This document shows, in pieces, positions 1 to 9,715 of a DNA stretch of 64,000 nucleotides. The stretch is from Dryocola boscaweniae. GTDB taxonomy: Bacteria > Pseudomonadota > Gammaproteobacteria > Enterobacterales > Enterobacteriaceae. The stretch lies in the NCBI RefSeq assembly GCF_025215095.1, contig NZ_JALHAP010000079.1:62001-126000 (forward strand). The letters run 5' to 3'. Position 1 is the first letter of the stretch. Each line of letters opens with the position of its first letter. Below the pieces are notes generated by a model. It searched no databases, had not been told where the DNA came from, and saw only the letters and a program-made list of their open reading frames with translations. The translations under genes and the position numbers were made by a program.

Positions 1-1
1 C

Positions 2-961
2 ACATCAACTTCAGGCAGTGCCGTGCCAGCCATCCCGGCCGTAAAATCCGAAGTGGAACTGGTACGCCAACTGCGTGTGCTGTCCGGCTGGGTGGTGGAG
101 CAGCCGCAGGGTTGGCTGTCGGCACACCGGATGATGAAAGCCGCTCGCTGGGACCTGGTGACGCAACTGCCCGCGCTCGATGCCAGCGGCCGGACCCGAC
201 TGTTGCCCCCGAAAGCGGACTACCGTGCTCAGCTTAAGCGTCTGTATCTGCAGCAGAGCTGGACAGAACTGATTGAACTGGTCGATTCGGTTTTCACGGA
301 AGGCGGTAACCGCTTCTGGCTGGATTTACAGTGGTATCTGTGGCAGGGGCTGAGCCGTGCAGGTGCTCCCTGGGAGTACTGGGCCGATTACATCCTGAGC
401 GACCTGAAGTTGCTCCTCCGGCGTCTGCCGGGACTGGAAACGCTTGCCTGGAATGACGGCACGCCGCTGGCCGATGAGGTGACGCTTGGCTGGATAGCGG
501 AGAAGGTCAACGATGAGATGCCCGGGTTCAGTGATGAGCCTGTGGTGGCGAACGGCGGTCAGATGGATGATATCCTGGCGCTGGAAGCAGAGGCGATGGT
601 AAAGGGTGACAGCGAAGGCCCGGAGGCGGCACTGGGCTGGTTGCAGAGCCGTCCGGATATGGCCTCACCGCGCAGCCGCTGGTTACTGCGTCTTCTTATG
701 GCCCGGGTGGCCGAGCAGTACGGACGCAACGAGCTTGCCTTGCACCTGCTCGGTGAACTTGCCGCCAGCGCGCCGCAACTGACCCTCAGTGAATGGGAAC
801 CCGGGCTGCTGTTTGACGTGCAGGCCCGCAGACTCCGGTTGTTGCGCCTGAAAGCCGGGCGCAGTGAAAGCGACAAGGCCCGTCTGACACCAGAAATGGA
901 TACGCTGCTGGCAGGGCTAATTGCGCTCGATCCGGCCCGTGCGATGGTGCTGTGCGGGTAA
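2..961 (+). CDS. tssA: TssA, type VI secretion protein (5' end outside window)
   Basis: The C-terminal 320 residues or so of a TssA protein. The frame is open to the left edge, so the GTG at 23 is only the first internal start-like codon. TssA proteins act in the cytoplasm during baseplate and sheath assembly of the T6SS. The visible part matches the ImpA/VasJ-type C-terminal half: it is helical and tryptophan-rich (GWVVEQPQGW near the start, then FWLDLQWYLWQGLS). tssF follows after 97 bp on the same strand, as expected in a T6SS operon. The N-terminal ImpA domain cannot be checked. A separate gene with an ImpA/VasL-type N-terminus lies at 15757. Confidence 0.85.
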   Translation, partial: TSTSGSAVPAIPAVKSEVELVRQLRVLSGWVVEQPQGWLSAHRMMKAARWDLVTQLPALDASGRTRLLPPKADYRAQLKRLYLQQSWTELIELVDSVFTEGGNRFWLDLQWYLWQGLSRAGAPWEYWADYILSDLKLLLRRLPGLETLAWNDGTPLADEVTLGWIAEKVNDEMPGFSDEPVVANGGQMDDILALEAEAMVKGDSEGPEAALGWLQSRPDMASPRSRWLLRLLMARVAEQYGRNELALHLLGELAASAPQLTLSEWEPGLLFDVQARRLRLLRLKAGRSESDKARLTPEMDTLLAGLIALDPARAMVLCG

Positions 962-1058
962 ATCCACTGTTTCCGCTCAGAGCTACCCTTTTCAGTTAAC
1001 GATCGTCCTCTTGATGACGCCTTTCTTTTGATGATTTTTCCACTCAGGATGTCCGTAC

Positions 1059-2828
1059 ATGGATGATTTAACCCTGCGTTATTATGAAGCTGAGATGCGC
1101 TATCTGCGCGAAGCCGGTAAAGAATTTGCCCGCGCCCACCCGGACCGGGCGGCGATGCTCAATCTGGACAAAACCGGGGCGCGTGACCCGTATGTAGAGC
1201 GTTTGTTCGAGGGCTTTGCCTTCCTGATGGGCCGTTTGCGTGAAAAACTGGATGATGACCTGCCGGAGCTGACCGAAGGGCTGGTCAGCCTGTTGTGGCC
1301 GCATTACATGCGCACTATTCCGTCACTTTCCGTGGTGTCCTTCACACCGGACTGGCGTCAGTTGCGCAAAATGGAAGTGCTGGAAGAGGGCTTTTCCGTA
1401 CTTTCCCGCCCGGTCGGGCCGGATAACACGGTGTGCCAGTACCGCACCACCCGTGAGGTGCCGCTGCAGCCGCTGCACCTGACGGACGCCCGCCTGCAGA
1501 CCGAACCGGATGGGCGTGCCGCCATTCGTTTGCGTTTCGAATGCCCTGACAAAGTGGACTGGTCGAAGGCCGGGATTGATAAGGTGGCAATTTATCTCGA
1601 TGCCGACAGTCCGGTGGCCTCGGCGCTGCATCTGGCGCTGACCCGACGGGTTCACGCCATGTATGCCCGCCACAGTGAGACCCGCACTGAGCGTGTACGC
1701 TTCGACGGCTGGTGTAAACCGATGGGTTTTGACGATACTGATCGCCTGTGGCCAAAGGGAGACTCTGCGTTCAGCGGCTATCAGCTTCTGCTGGAGTACT
1801 TCAGCTTTCGTCAGAAATTCATGTTCGTGGAGCTCCGGGGCCTGGAGCTGACCAGCCTCAGTGCGAAAAATAACTGGTTTGAAACCGATATCGTGCTGGA
1901 CAGTGGCTGGCCGTCGGACCTGCCGTTTGAGACCGAAAACTTCCGCCTGCACTGCGCGCCGGTGATTAACCTGTTCCCGCTGGAAGCCGATCCGCTGACG
2001 CCGGACCCGCTGCAGAACGAATACCTGCTGCGCCCGATGCGCGTCCAGGACGGCCATACCGAAATCTACAGCGTGGACGATATCCACGGGGCGGTGAAAA
2101 ATGGCAAACACCCGTATGTGCCGTTCACCAGTTTTCGTCACCGTGGCGGCATGATGCGCTTTGACGCACCGGAGCGTTACTTCCACACCCGCGTGAAGCG
2201 CGGTCCTTCGGGCCTGTATGACACCTGGTTAATCCTTGGCGGGAAGTCTTTCGAGCAGGAGCAGTTGTCACAAATCCCGGAATCACTCTCTATCCGCATC
2301 ACTGGCACGAACGGTCAGTTGCCGCGTCGATCGCTTGAAAGCACGCTGCTTGACCGGGTAGTGAAAGCAGGCAAGGTGCCGGTCAGGGTGATGAACCTGA
2401 AGGTCCCGACGCTCCCGCTTTATCCGCCGGCCAATGACCGCTTCCACTGGCGGGTCATGAGCCATCTGGGTTCCAGCTTTTTGAGCATGATGGATAACCC
2501 GGAGGTGCTGCGCGGGACGCTGGCGCTGTATGACTGGACAGATGATGAGATGAACCGCCGCCGTCTGGACGCCATTGTGGCGGTGAAGCACACGCTTATC
2601 CGCCGCTTTGAACGGGGCTTTATGCTGCGCGGGGTCGATATCGAAATCACCCTGAATGCCGATAATTTTGCCGGCGAAGGGGATGTCACCCTGTTTGGCG
2701 AAATGCTGCACCGCTTCTTTGCACTCTATGCCGACGTGCACCTCTTCAATCAGCTGACGCTGGTACTGCAACCGACAGGGAAACGACTGCGATGGAAAGA
2801 GAATCACAGCCAGCACATTCCGGGCTGA
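1059..2828 (+). CDS. tssF: TssF, T6SS baseplate subunit
   Basis: A 589-residue baseplate wedge protein (VasA/ImpG family), which assembles with TssG, TssE and TssK under the VgrG spike. The N-terminus is the family signature (YYEAEMRYLREAGKEFARAHPDRA in parts), and the length is typical. The ATG at 1059 gives the conserved MDDLTLRYYE start. The 3' end overlaps tssG by 37 nt, which suggests translational coupling in a fixed ratio. No frameshift or missing segment is seen. Assignment rests on the full-length family pattern and on the tssA-tssF-tssG-tssJ order. Confidence 0.95.
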   Translation: MDDLTLRYYEAEMRYLREAGKEFARAHPDRAAMLNLDKTGARDPYVERLFEGFAFLMGRLREKLDDDLPELTEGLVSLLWPHYMRTIPSLSVVSFTPDWRQLRKMEVLEEGFSVLSRPVGPDNTVCQYRTTREVPLQPLHLTDARLQTEPDGRAAIRLRFECPDKVDWSKAGIDKVAIYLDADSPVASALHLALTRRVHAMYARHSETRTERVRFDGWCKPMGFDDTDRLWPKGDSAFSGYQLLLEYFSFRQKFMFVELRGLELTSLSAKNNWFETDIVLDSGWPSDLPFETENFRLHCAPVINLFPLEADPLTPDPLQNEYLLRPMRVQDGHTEIYSVDDIHGAVKNGKHPYVPFTSFRHRGGMMRFDAPERYFHTRVKRGPSGLYDTWLILGGKSFEQEQLSQIPESLSIRITGTNGQLPRRSLESTLLDRVVKAGKVPVRVMNLKVPTLPLYPPANDRFHWRVMSHLGSSFLSMMDNPEVLRGTLALYDWTDDEMNRRRLDAIVAVKHTLIRRFERGFMLRGVDIEITLNADNFAGEGDVTLFGEMLHRFFALYADVHLFNQLTLVLQPTGKRLRWKENHSQHIPG

Positions 2829-3871
2829 CAGAGGCGCTTCGCAACGACATCTGGCGGGTGAATTTCTACCGTTTCTGCCAGATGCTTGAGCAGGAAAACC
2901 CGGATGCACCACCGCTGGGCAGTACCGATAAACTCAGCAATGACCCGGTGCGCTTTCGTCCGTGGCCGGGAATGGGCTTCCCGGTCAGTGAGCTTAAGGT
3001 CGTTGAAACCGACGACGATAATCCGGACCTGCCAGCGACGGTACGTACCACATTTCTCGGGATGTACGGTGTGGATTCGCCACTGCCAACGGCGTTGCTG
3101 GATGATATTGCCCAGCGACGGGAAGGCTATGAGGCCACCTCCGCGTTCCTTGATATCTTCAGTCACCGCATTCTGACCCAGTACTACCGTATCTGGCGCA
3201 AGTATGCGTATCCGGCCACTTTCGAACCCGGCGGCACAGATGATATCTCCCGGTGCCTGCTGGGGCTGATTGGCCTTGGTATTCCGGGCACCGCGGAGCA
3301 GGTGGCTACACCGGTTTCCCGCTTTCTGGCCCTGCTTGGCACCATGCGCCTGCCGACCCGCAATGCCGAAGGGATACGCCAACTGGTGAGCCTGCTGGCC
3401 CTGGAGACCCGGGCCACCATTATCAGTTCGGATCCGGTCACCGTGCCGGTGACAAACCGCAGCGGACTCGGCAAGGGCAACCGGGTGTCGCTGTCACAGC
3501 GTGCCACCCTCGGTAAAACCGGAAAAGAGGCCTGCAGCCGTATTCTGCTGATGCTCGCGACAGACAACCCCGAAGAAGCTGAAGGCTGGCTGCCGGGCGG
3601 TCAGATGCATACCGACCTGATGGTGTTGTTGCGGGTGTATATGGGTTACCGCTCTGATGTCAGGGTGCGTCTCACGGTACCCGTTGCCTGCCTGCCAGAG
3701 CCGCGGCTGGGTAAAACCGGTCGGGTGCAGCTCGGGCGAACCGGTGTGCTCGGCCTGAAACGCGATAAGTCTGCGAAACGCACCCACCTGACGGTCAGCA
3801 TGGGAACGTATGAAGGGCTGACCTGCAGCGCGCTTCCTCCGGCACAGTCCGGTGGCTACCGGTTTGACTGA
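2792..3871 (+). CDS. tssG: TssG, T6SS baseplate subunit
   Basis: A 359-residue VasB/ImpH-family (DUF1305) protein that partners TssF in the baseplate wedge. Family features visible are WRVNFYRFCQMLE at about residues 18-30, the stretch VRFRPWPGMGFP near 50, and FLGMYGVDSPLP near 85. The ATG at 2792 lies inside the end of tssF. The next gene, tssJ, starts 56 bp downstream. Length and start are normal for the family. Confidence 0.95.
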   Translation: MERESQPAHSGLTEALRNDIWRVNFYRFCQMLEQENPDAPPLGSTDKLSNDPVRFRPWPGMGFPVSELKVVETDDDNPDLPATVRTTFLGMYGVDSPLPTALLDDIAQRREGYEATSAFLDIFSHRILTQYYRIWRKYAYPATFEPGGTDDISRCLLGLIGLGIPGTAEQVATPVSRFLALLGTMRLPTRNAEGIRQLVSLLALETRATIISSDPVTVPVTNRSGLGKGNRVSLSQRATLGKTGKEACSRILLMLATDNPEEAEGWLPGGQMHTDLMVLLRVYMGYRSDVRVRLTVPVACLPEPRLGKTGRVQLGRTGVLGLKRDKSAKRTHLTVSMGTYEGLTCSALPPAQSGGYRFD

Positions 3872-3927
3872 TGTTCCACTACCTGACCCTAAACACTCCT
3901 GTTGTGAAGTCTGAAAAGGATCTCTGA

Positions 3928-4455
3928 ATGACATTCGCTTCCCTGCAACGTTGCGCTTCCCTGATGCTGCTCACTGCTCTACTGACCGGCTGTGGCCTGA
4001 CCCAGTCGGTGTCGGACGGCACTGTCAGCATGACCAAAGCCATTTTCTACAAAAAAATAAAGGTGCTGCATCTGGATTTCGAACCGCGCGCCGCCGCCAA
4101 TGCCGATGAAGGCCAGACGCCCCTTGCCACTATGGTGCAGGTCTACCAGCTTAAAGACCGCCAGAAGGTGGACGCCGCCGACTACCAGAAACTGCTGCGC
4201 GATGCGGACAACACCCTGAAAGAAGACATCGTGGCCAGCAAGTCGCTGCTGGTGATGCCCAAAGGCAGCGTCGCCCTCAATATGCCGATGGATGAAGACG
4301 CAAAATTCGTGGCGGTGGTGGGGCTGTTCAACCGCCCGGATATCCATAACAACACCTGGAAGCTGGTGCTGAGCCTTGATGACCTCGACCCGGACAAGCC
4401 GCGCACCATCCAGCTCAACAGCACCGGACTGACCCTGGTCCCGGTGAAGGAGTAA
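3928..4455 (+). CDS. tssJ: TssJ, T6SS outer-membrane lipoprotein
   Basis: A 175-residue lipoprotein of the SciN/VasD family. It has a signal peptide with the lipobox LTGC ending at Cys22, so lipidation at the outer membrane is expected. In known systems TssJ anchors the TssJ-TssL-TssM membrane complex. The mature part carries the expected beta-sandwich pattern, with a conserved run around VYQLKDRQKVDAADYQKLL. vgrG starts 4 bp after the stop, so the two are probably cotranscribed. Confidence 0.92.
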   Translation: MTFASLQRCASLMLLTALLTGCGLTQSVSDGTVSMTKAIFYKKIKVLHLDFEPRAAANADEGQTPLATMVQVYQLKDRQKVDAADYQKLLRDADNTLKEDIVASKSLLVMPKGSVALNMPMDEDAKFVAVVGLFNRPDIHNNTWKLVLSLDDLDPDKPRTIQLNSTGLTLVPVKE

Positions 4456-4459
4456 GGTA

Positions 4460-7024
4460 ATGGATACAACGCTGGATAACTGGCCGGCCCTGTTTGACGG
4501 GCAGGCCCGCTACACGCTTGAGATTAATGACAGCCGCCTGAAACCGGATGTACTGAACTTCCGTGGACGCGAGGCGCTGAACGCGCCGTTCCGGTGGGAT
4601 ATTGAGTTCACCACGGCGCAGCAGGGTATCACCCGTCAGGATGTGATGCTCAAATACGCCACCCTGTCGATGCGCTCCGGGCGTGTGGTGCAGGGCATCA
4701 TTACCGGGTTTAGGTACCTGAAGGAGACCGCTGACCAGACGCATTTTGCGGTCACGCTCTCTTCCCGTCTTGAGCTTCTGTCCCACACCCGCCGCTGTGC
4801 GGTGCACCAGAATGTCTCCGTACCGGAACTGGTGGAGCAGGTTCTGCGGGTGCATGGATTTGAAGGGGCCGATTTTGAGTTCCGACTGGAACGGACCTAT
4901 CCGGTACGTGAGCTTATCACCCAGTGGCGGGAGACGGACCTTCAGTTTATTCAGCGCATCCTGGCAGAAGACGGTATCTGGTTTCGCACCGGGGTGAACA
5001 CCACCACCGGGCTGGATACGGTGACCTTCGCCGACAGCCAGCAGCAGTATCAGTTTCATGTGCAGCTTCCGTACCGGGAACCTTCTGCGCTGTATGACGG
5101 CGCGGTCGAGGCCGCGTGGGACGCGCGGGTCTGGCACAACACTGTCACCGGCAGCGTCGCCACCCGGGATTATAACTACCGCACGGCCAGCACGCCGATG
5201 GATACAAAGGTCAGCGTCAGAAACGAGGCGGCCACCACCGGCGAACATTACCGCTACGCGGCCTCGTACCGCGAAGCGGGGGATGACACCACCTCTGAGC
5301 CGGAAACCGAAAGCGGAGCCTTTTATGCCCGCATTCACCATGAACACGCCCTCAATCAGGCCATTCGCCTGCAACTGTTCAGTAACGCCAGTCACCTGAC
5401 GCCGGGCATGATGCTGGAGACCGGTGACAGTGACGTGCCGGAGCTCAAAGAGGGCATGGTCATCACGCTTGCCACCTTTCAGGCGGCCCGTGATACCCGT
5501 TTGCACGTTTCCGTGTGGGGCATGCCTTACAGCGAGCAGTTCTGTTTCAGACCCGAGCCTGCGCCACGTCCACTTATCGCCGGTACGCTGACCGCCCGCG
5601 TCGAGAGCGACGAGAAGAACGCGCCGTATGCCCATCTGGATGAACAGGGGCGATACCGGGTGAAGCTGGACTTCAGCCGTGAGGATGCTGAGCAGGGCTA
5701 CAACTACCTGTGGGTACGCCAGGCAAAACCGTATGCCGGGGAAACGTATGGCTGGCATACGCCGCTCATCGACGGCACGGAGGTGGGCATTGCCTTTGAC
5801 GGCGGCGACCCGGACCGGCCGTACATCGCCCATGCGTTCCATGACTCTGAGCATCCTGACGTGGTCACCCGGGACAACCGCAGCCAGAACATTCTGCGCA
5901 CCGCAGGGCGTAACGAACTGCGGATGGAAGACCAGCGGCAGGCGGAGCATATCGCGCTTAACACGCCGTCTGGTGCCACAGCGCTGAACCAGGGCCACAT
6001 CGTGGACACGGAGAATGAACCCCGGGGCACCGGCTTTGAGTTGCGCACCGATGAGTACGGGGTTATTCGTGTGGCGAAAGGGCTGCTGGTCACCGCCGAT
6101 GGCAAAGTGCATGGCGAAGGCGATGTGCTGGATATGGATGTGGCACTCCAGGAGATTGAGGCCGTTCGCGCACAAATCGAGGGACTGGCCAGAGCCACCC
6201 GCCAGGCGAAAGCCCTGGAAGCCGATATCGCCAGCCAGCAGGCGATGTTCAGCACCCGCCTGAAAACCCTCAATGAGATGATTCACTTCACCGCCCCGGA
6301 AGGGATGGCCTTTACCAGCGGTCAGCACCTGCAACTGGCTGCGGTGAAGAATGTCGCCCTGAATGCGGGTGGTGACATCAGCGTGGGTGCCGGAGGACAT
6401 ATCACCGGACTGGCTGGCGACAGCGTGGGAATGTTTGCCCAGCACGGCAAGCTGAGCCTGATTTCGGCTCAGGGGCCGGTGCAGTTTCAGGCCCAGAACG
6501 GGGTGATGCACCTGAGTGCCGAGCAGAAACTGACCCTCATCTCCGCCAAAGAGATGCTGCTGGCTGGTAAGAAGCGAATACGGCTGGTTGGCGGCGGGAG
6601 CTCGTTGCTCATCGAGCAGGGGCAAATTAAGTACGAGACTGCAGGTACCTACACCCGCAAGGCCCGTCGGCTGGATACGGAAGGTGGTGCGTCACAGACC
6701 CCGGACGTGCCGTGGCTGGCTGACCCGCTGAAAGACAGAAACAATGCGGCGATGCAGTACCTCTATCACGACGATGCGCCTGTGGTGGGAGCCCCGTTTA
6801 CGGCGACACTGGCGGACGGCTCTGTGCGTACCGGTAATCTGGACGGAGCCGGGTACCTGCATCTTGATGATGTGCCGGATGGCCCATTGACGGTGGAGTT
6901 GGGGCCGGATGCACGGAATTATTTACGAAAAAATAAAACCGATAATCAGCAATTTGTTGGTTCGTCAGTGACTGAATCCGATATTGACGTACTGATAGCG
7001 AAACACTGCGGAGGTGTTGAATGA
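4460..7024 (+). CDS. vgrG: VgrG (TssI) spike protein with C-terminal extension
   Basis: An 854-residue T6SS tail spike. In order: a gp27-like Rhs/VgrG core (about 1-370), a gp5-type OB fold (about 380-480, with YNYLWVRQAKPYAGETYGW), a DUF2345 beta-helix region (about 600-740), and a small C-terminal extension (about 755-830) beginning YLYHDDAPVVGAPF. The extension resembles transthyretin-like or carboxypeptidase-regulatory folds that often dock effectors on VgrG; that role is inferred. The stop overlaps the next gene by 4 nt (ATGA), so the following putative toxin is probably its cargo. Bases 5183-5391 recur as a fragment at 10191-10401. Confidence 0.95.
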   Translation: MDTTLDNWPALFDGQARYTLEINDSRLKPDVLNFRGREALNAPFRWDIEFTTAQQGITRQDVMLKYATLSMRSGRVVQGIITGFRYLKETADQTHFAVTLSSRLELLSHTRRCAVHQNVSVPELVEQVLRVHGFEGADFEFRLERTYPVRELITQWRETDLQFIQRILAEDGIWFRTGVNTTTGLDTVTFADSQQQYQFHVQLPYREPSALYDGAVEAAWDARVWHNTVTGSVATRDYNYRTASTPMDTKVSVRNEAATTGEHYRYAASYREAGDDTTSEPETESGAFYARIHHEHALNQAIRLQLFSNASHLTPGMMLETGDSDVPELKEGMVITLATFQAARDTRLHVSVWGMPYSEQFCFRPEPAPRPLIAGTLTARVESDEKNAPYAHLDEQGRYRVKLDFSREDAEQGYNYLWVRQAKPYAGETYGWHTPLIDGTEVGIAFDGGDPDRPYIAHAFHDSEHPDVVTRDNRSQNILRTAGRNELRMEDQRQAEHIALNTPSGATALNQGHIVDTENEPRGTGFELRTDEYGVIRVAKGLLVTADGKVHGEGDVLDMDVALQEIEAVRAQIEGLARATRQAKALEADIASQQAMFSTRLKTLNEMIHFTAPEGMAFTSGQHLQLAAVKNVALNAGGDISVGAGGHITGLAGDSVGMFAQHGKLSLISAQGPVQFQAQNGVMHLSAEQKLTLISAKEMLLAGKKRIRLVGGGSSLLIEQGQIKYETAGTYTRKARRLDTEGGASQTPDVPWLADPLKDRNNAAMQYLYHDDAPVVGAPFTATLADGSVRTGNLDGAGYLHLDDVPDGPLTVELGPDARNYLRKNKTDNQQFVGSSVTESDIDVLIAKHCGGVE

Positions 7025-8571
7025 GCATGCCGGGCGTTGCGTGGTTTAAGGAAACCAGCCTGGAAACCGGGCAGTGGATCTGGGGAACGCTCCAGGGCGC
7101 GTTTAATGAGAAGCAGACCATCGGGCAGATCCTTGTCGATGCAGCGATTGGTATGGTTCCGCTGGTGGGGGATGTGACGGCGGTGCGCGATCTGATTGCG
7201 GTCTCTATTGGTCTTGCAAAAGAGCCGAAGAAGCGGGAAAGCGTGACGGAATGGCTGTTTCTCGTGATTTTACTGTTTGCCCTGATCCCGGTAATTGGCG
7301 GCGTGATAAAAGGTGTCGGACGTCTGGCCCTGCGTGTGACAACAAAAGCGGCAGAGAATGTGGAAACGCTCGGAGACGTGATTAAGTTTCTGAACCGTGT
7401 CGGCGAGGGAGATGCGGTGAAATGGCTGAACAAACTGAATGTTGTTGAGTATCAGGCGCAGCTTATAGGGAAAATGAGTGATTTTTGCCACACCATGATC
7501 ACGGCAATTAATCAGATATTGAAAGCCCGGGTGGGACGAATGCTGCCGGAGAGATGGCAGGCGGATTTAATCCGGGTACGGGATGGCTTCGCGGCGCTGC
7601 AGCCACTGGCGTCGAAAATGATCCCACAGGCGCTGAAAGAGCTGGATGCGAAACTGCGGGTGCTACAGGCGCTGGTATATAAGGGCGAAATCCATACGGT
7701 GGCGACCGGGGCAGGGCGTACTCAAGTGAGGCGCGAGGCTGAGGCGTATCTTATCGAACGTCCGCTGCGGGATGCGCCAAAGCAGGGAACGCGTTATCCG
7801 AGTCTTCATGCGGAGAAGCAGCACGAAACTATACTGCGGCGTAAATATTCAAAAAAAGGCTACCCGGACTTATTGGGATATAAAGAAAAAAGCCCAGCCT
7901 TTGGAAAAGAGAAAATTTTCATAAACATAGCCTCTTTCAGCAGTGAGATCACCGCCAAAAGCGCCAGAGAAATGGCGGGTAGTACGATTTTTCGCGCTTT
8001 CGGCAACGAGACTGCGCTGGCAACAAAGCCCGGCGGTTCCTGGGCTGCGGGAGGATTTTGGGGCTATCAGAAAGTGCCTGGTAACGCGGAAGAGTGGCGG
8101 CAGCTCTCGGCGGTACTGGATGAGTGGAACGGCAACGGTTTTCTTGTGGTGCTGCATCTGCCGGAAGACCTTGCCATGCGGATGCCGGGCACTAATGCCT
8201 GGCATGGAAAAATTGCTGAACAATTTGGTAGCGATATTCCCAAGCAATATCTGCAGGGCGGTGGCGAGCAGGTGATAATTAATCTGGATGAAATGCTGAA
8301 AACAGAGCTTAATCGCATCGGTGAGCAGGTCAAGGCCACCGGGCAGCCTGCCAGCTTAGAGATTAACGGGGTAAAAGCTGAGTTTTATCCTTCTGGCTGG
8401 AAAGATGTGGAAGGCGTGCACGGTTACAACAAACCTGAGGGAATTGACCCGCCCTATGCCACCTATACGCGAGAACTGCATGACGATGAACTGCGCAGCA
8501 AGGTGAAGGAGAGAACGATAATTAACGCCGCCCGTGTGGAGCGTCAGACAACAACAGGAAGTGAACCATGA
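7021..8571 (+). CDS. Putative T6SS effector with membrane segment and C-terminal toxin domain
   Basis: A 516-residue protein translated in ATGA overlap with vgrG and followed by an immunity-type gene, the standard effector position. Residues 1-75 form an adaptor-like N-terminus (DAAIGMVPLVGDVTAVRDLIAV) common in T6SS effectors. Residues 79-103 are one hydrophobic segment. A helical stretch follows to about 240. The C-terminal half contains IFRAFG (322-327), GGSWAAGGFWG (338-348), HGKIAEQFG (395-403) and QYLQGGGEQ (409-417). The Arg-Phe-Gly plus Gly-Lys...GGGxQ pattern recalls TNT/ADP-ribosyltransferase-fold NAD-degrading toxins, but this is inference from short motifs. The toxin activity is unproven; the effector role is well supported by context. 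Confidence 0.7.
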   Translation: MSMPGVAWFKETSLETGQWIWGTLQGAFNEKQTIGQILVDAAIGMVPLVGDVTAVRDLIAVSIGLAKEPKKRESVTEWLFLVILLFALIPVIGGVIKGVGRLALRVTTKAAENVETLGDVIKFLNRVGEGDAVKWLNKLNVVEYQAQLIGKMSDFCHTMITAINQILKARVGRMLPERWQADLIRVRDGFAALQPLASKMIPQALKELDAKLRVLQALVYKGEIHTVATGAGRTQVRREAEAYLIERPLRDAPKQGTRYPSLHAEKQHETILRRKYSKKGYPDLLGYKEKSPAFGKEKIFINIASFSSEITAKSAREMAGSTIFRAFGNETALATKPGGSWAAGGFWGYQKVPGNAEEWRQLSAVLDEWNGNGFLVVLHLPEDLAMRMPGTNAWHGKIAEQFGSDIPKQYLQGGGEQVIINLDEMLKTELNRIGEQVKATGQPASLEINGVKAEFYPSGWKDVEGVHGYNKPEGIDPPYATYTRELHDDELRSKVKERTIINAARVERQTTTGSEP

Positions 8572-9713
8572 TGAGCATCGAAAAAACAAAATACCCGATG
8601 AGCGATGAGCAGGTCAGGCGCAAACTGTTCTGGTTACTACAGCGTCTGAGCAGCTATACCCTGTGGCAGCGCAAACGAGATGCCTGGGCGTGTTTTACTC
8701 AAAAATTTGAAGAGTCGCTGAAAACCTGGCCGGAGGAGATAACGAAAGGTTTTCATCCGAAGGCGATTATCTGGGCATACGATGCCCTGCGTCTTTATGA
8801 TGAAGGGTTACCTGAACTGGCGCTGGGTAACCGGCAGGTGTGGCAAATTAAAACCGGTGAATTTGACCAGCTTTTTCGGCCGGTTAGCCTGATCGAGAAG
8901 TACTTTTATTGGCCCTGCCATGACGAGCGAGGCGGGCAACGGGAACCTTATCCTCCGGAAATAGAAATAATTAATCAGTGGCGTGTTGCGGCAGAGTTTG
9001 TGGGCGATAATTTGCTTTATCCGCCGCACAATAACGTGTGTAATATTTTTGATGCAGAGTATTTATTGGAGCCTAAAAATTATATTTATAATTTAACCTT
9101 GTTTGCCTACCCGGTATTCCCCAAAAATCTTCCCCCCGTTCCTGAACGCAGCGATATTATTATTAAAACCGATGACCCGGTACCCTGTGACGGCATCTGG
9201 GAACCGGTTAAAATTCAGTACAATCATAAATTTCTGGTGGTTAAAGACGGCATCAGTGGTTTTAAAAACCTCGGGGCCTACAACTATTTTATTCGCGGTA
9301 TGAATGCCCCCCGGCAGATTTATTACGATGTATTGATGGAAAGTGACACGGAAATGCTTATCACCGATGATCCTATTCGCTACCGCGATGTTCACTGGCG
9401 TTTAGTCTGGGAAGATACGCGCTACTGTGACGGTATTATTCCGGATGAGTCGGAGTATTTTCTGGAGGATGCACCGGGTAAGCGTATTACCTGCTCAAGC
9501 GGGGAACGCTGCCCGCACTCAGGACGCTGGGCAACGATTACCGGAGGGCATCAGCAGTTTATTGATGTTCAGGCAGGCACGTTGATGCCTGAGGCCACGA
9601 AATATCAGCGTGATATGTATGCACCTGAAATATGCATCCCGGCGGAGTGGAGTCTTATTGGCAAGGATGATGGCGGCAGCGTGTTTGCTGTGACTCCTGA
9701 TGAGGGGAATTGA
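8568..9713 (+). CDS. Probable immunity protein, Imm71/Imm72-like
   Basis: A 381-residue soluble protein with no signal peptide, overlapping the upstream toxin gene by 4 nt. The N-terminal half is helical and charged (VRRKLFWLLQRLSSY at about 17-31). The C-terminal third contains GERCPHSGRWATITGG and QAGTLMPEA, a pattern I associate with the Imm72 half of Imm71/Imm72 proteins. The cytoplasmic location fits protection against a toxin acting in the cytosol. An ATG at 8571 would also serve as a start. Family assignment is from memory of the motif; the immunity role is inferred from position. Confidence 0.6.
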   Translation: MMSIEKTKYPMSDEQVRRKLFWLLQRLSSYTLWQRKRDAWACFTQKFEESLKTWPEEITKGFHPKAIIWAYDALRLYDEGLPELALGNRQVWQIKTGEFDQLFRPVSLIEKYFYWPCHDERGGQREPYPPEIEIINQWRVAAEFVGDNLLYPPHNNVCNIFDAEYLLEPKNYIYNLTLFAYPVFPKNLPPVPERSDIIIKTDDPVPCDGIWEPVKIQYNHKFLVVKDGISGFKNLGAYNYFIRGMNAPRQIYYDVLMESDTEMLITDDPIRYRDVHWRLVWEDTRYCDGIIPDESEYFLEDAPGKRITCSSGERCPHSGRWATITGGHQQFIDVQAGTLMPEATKYQRDMYAPEICIPAEWSLIGKDDGGSVFAVTPDEGN

Positions 9714-9715
9714 TC

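Noticed and set aside
4415..6625. A 736-codon open frame on the minus strand opposite vgrG
   Set aside because: It mirrors GC-rich codon usage of vgrG, has no recognisable domain and lies wholly opposite a certain gene.
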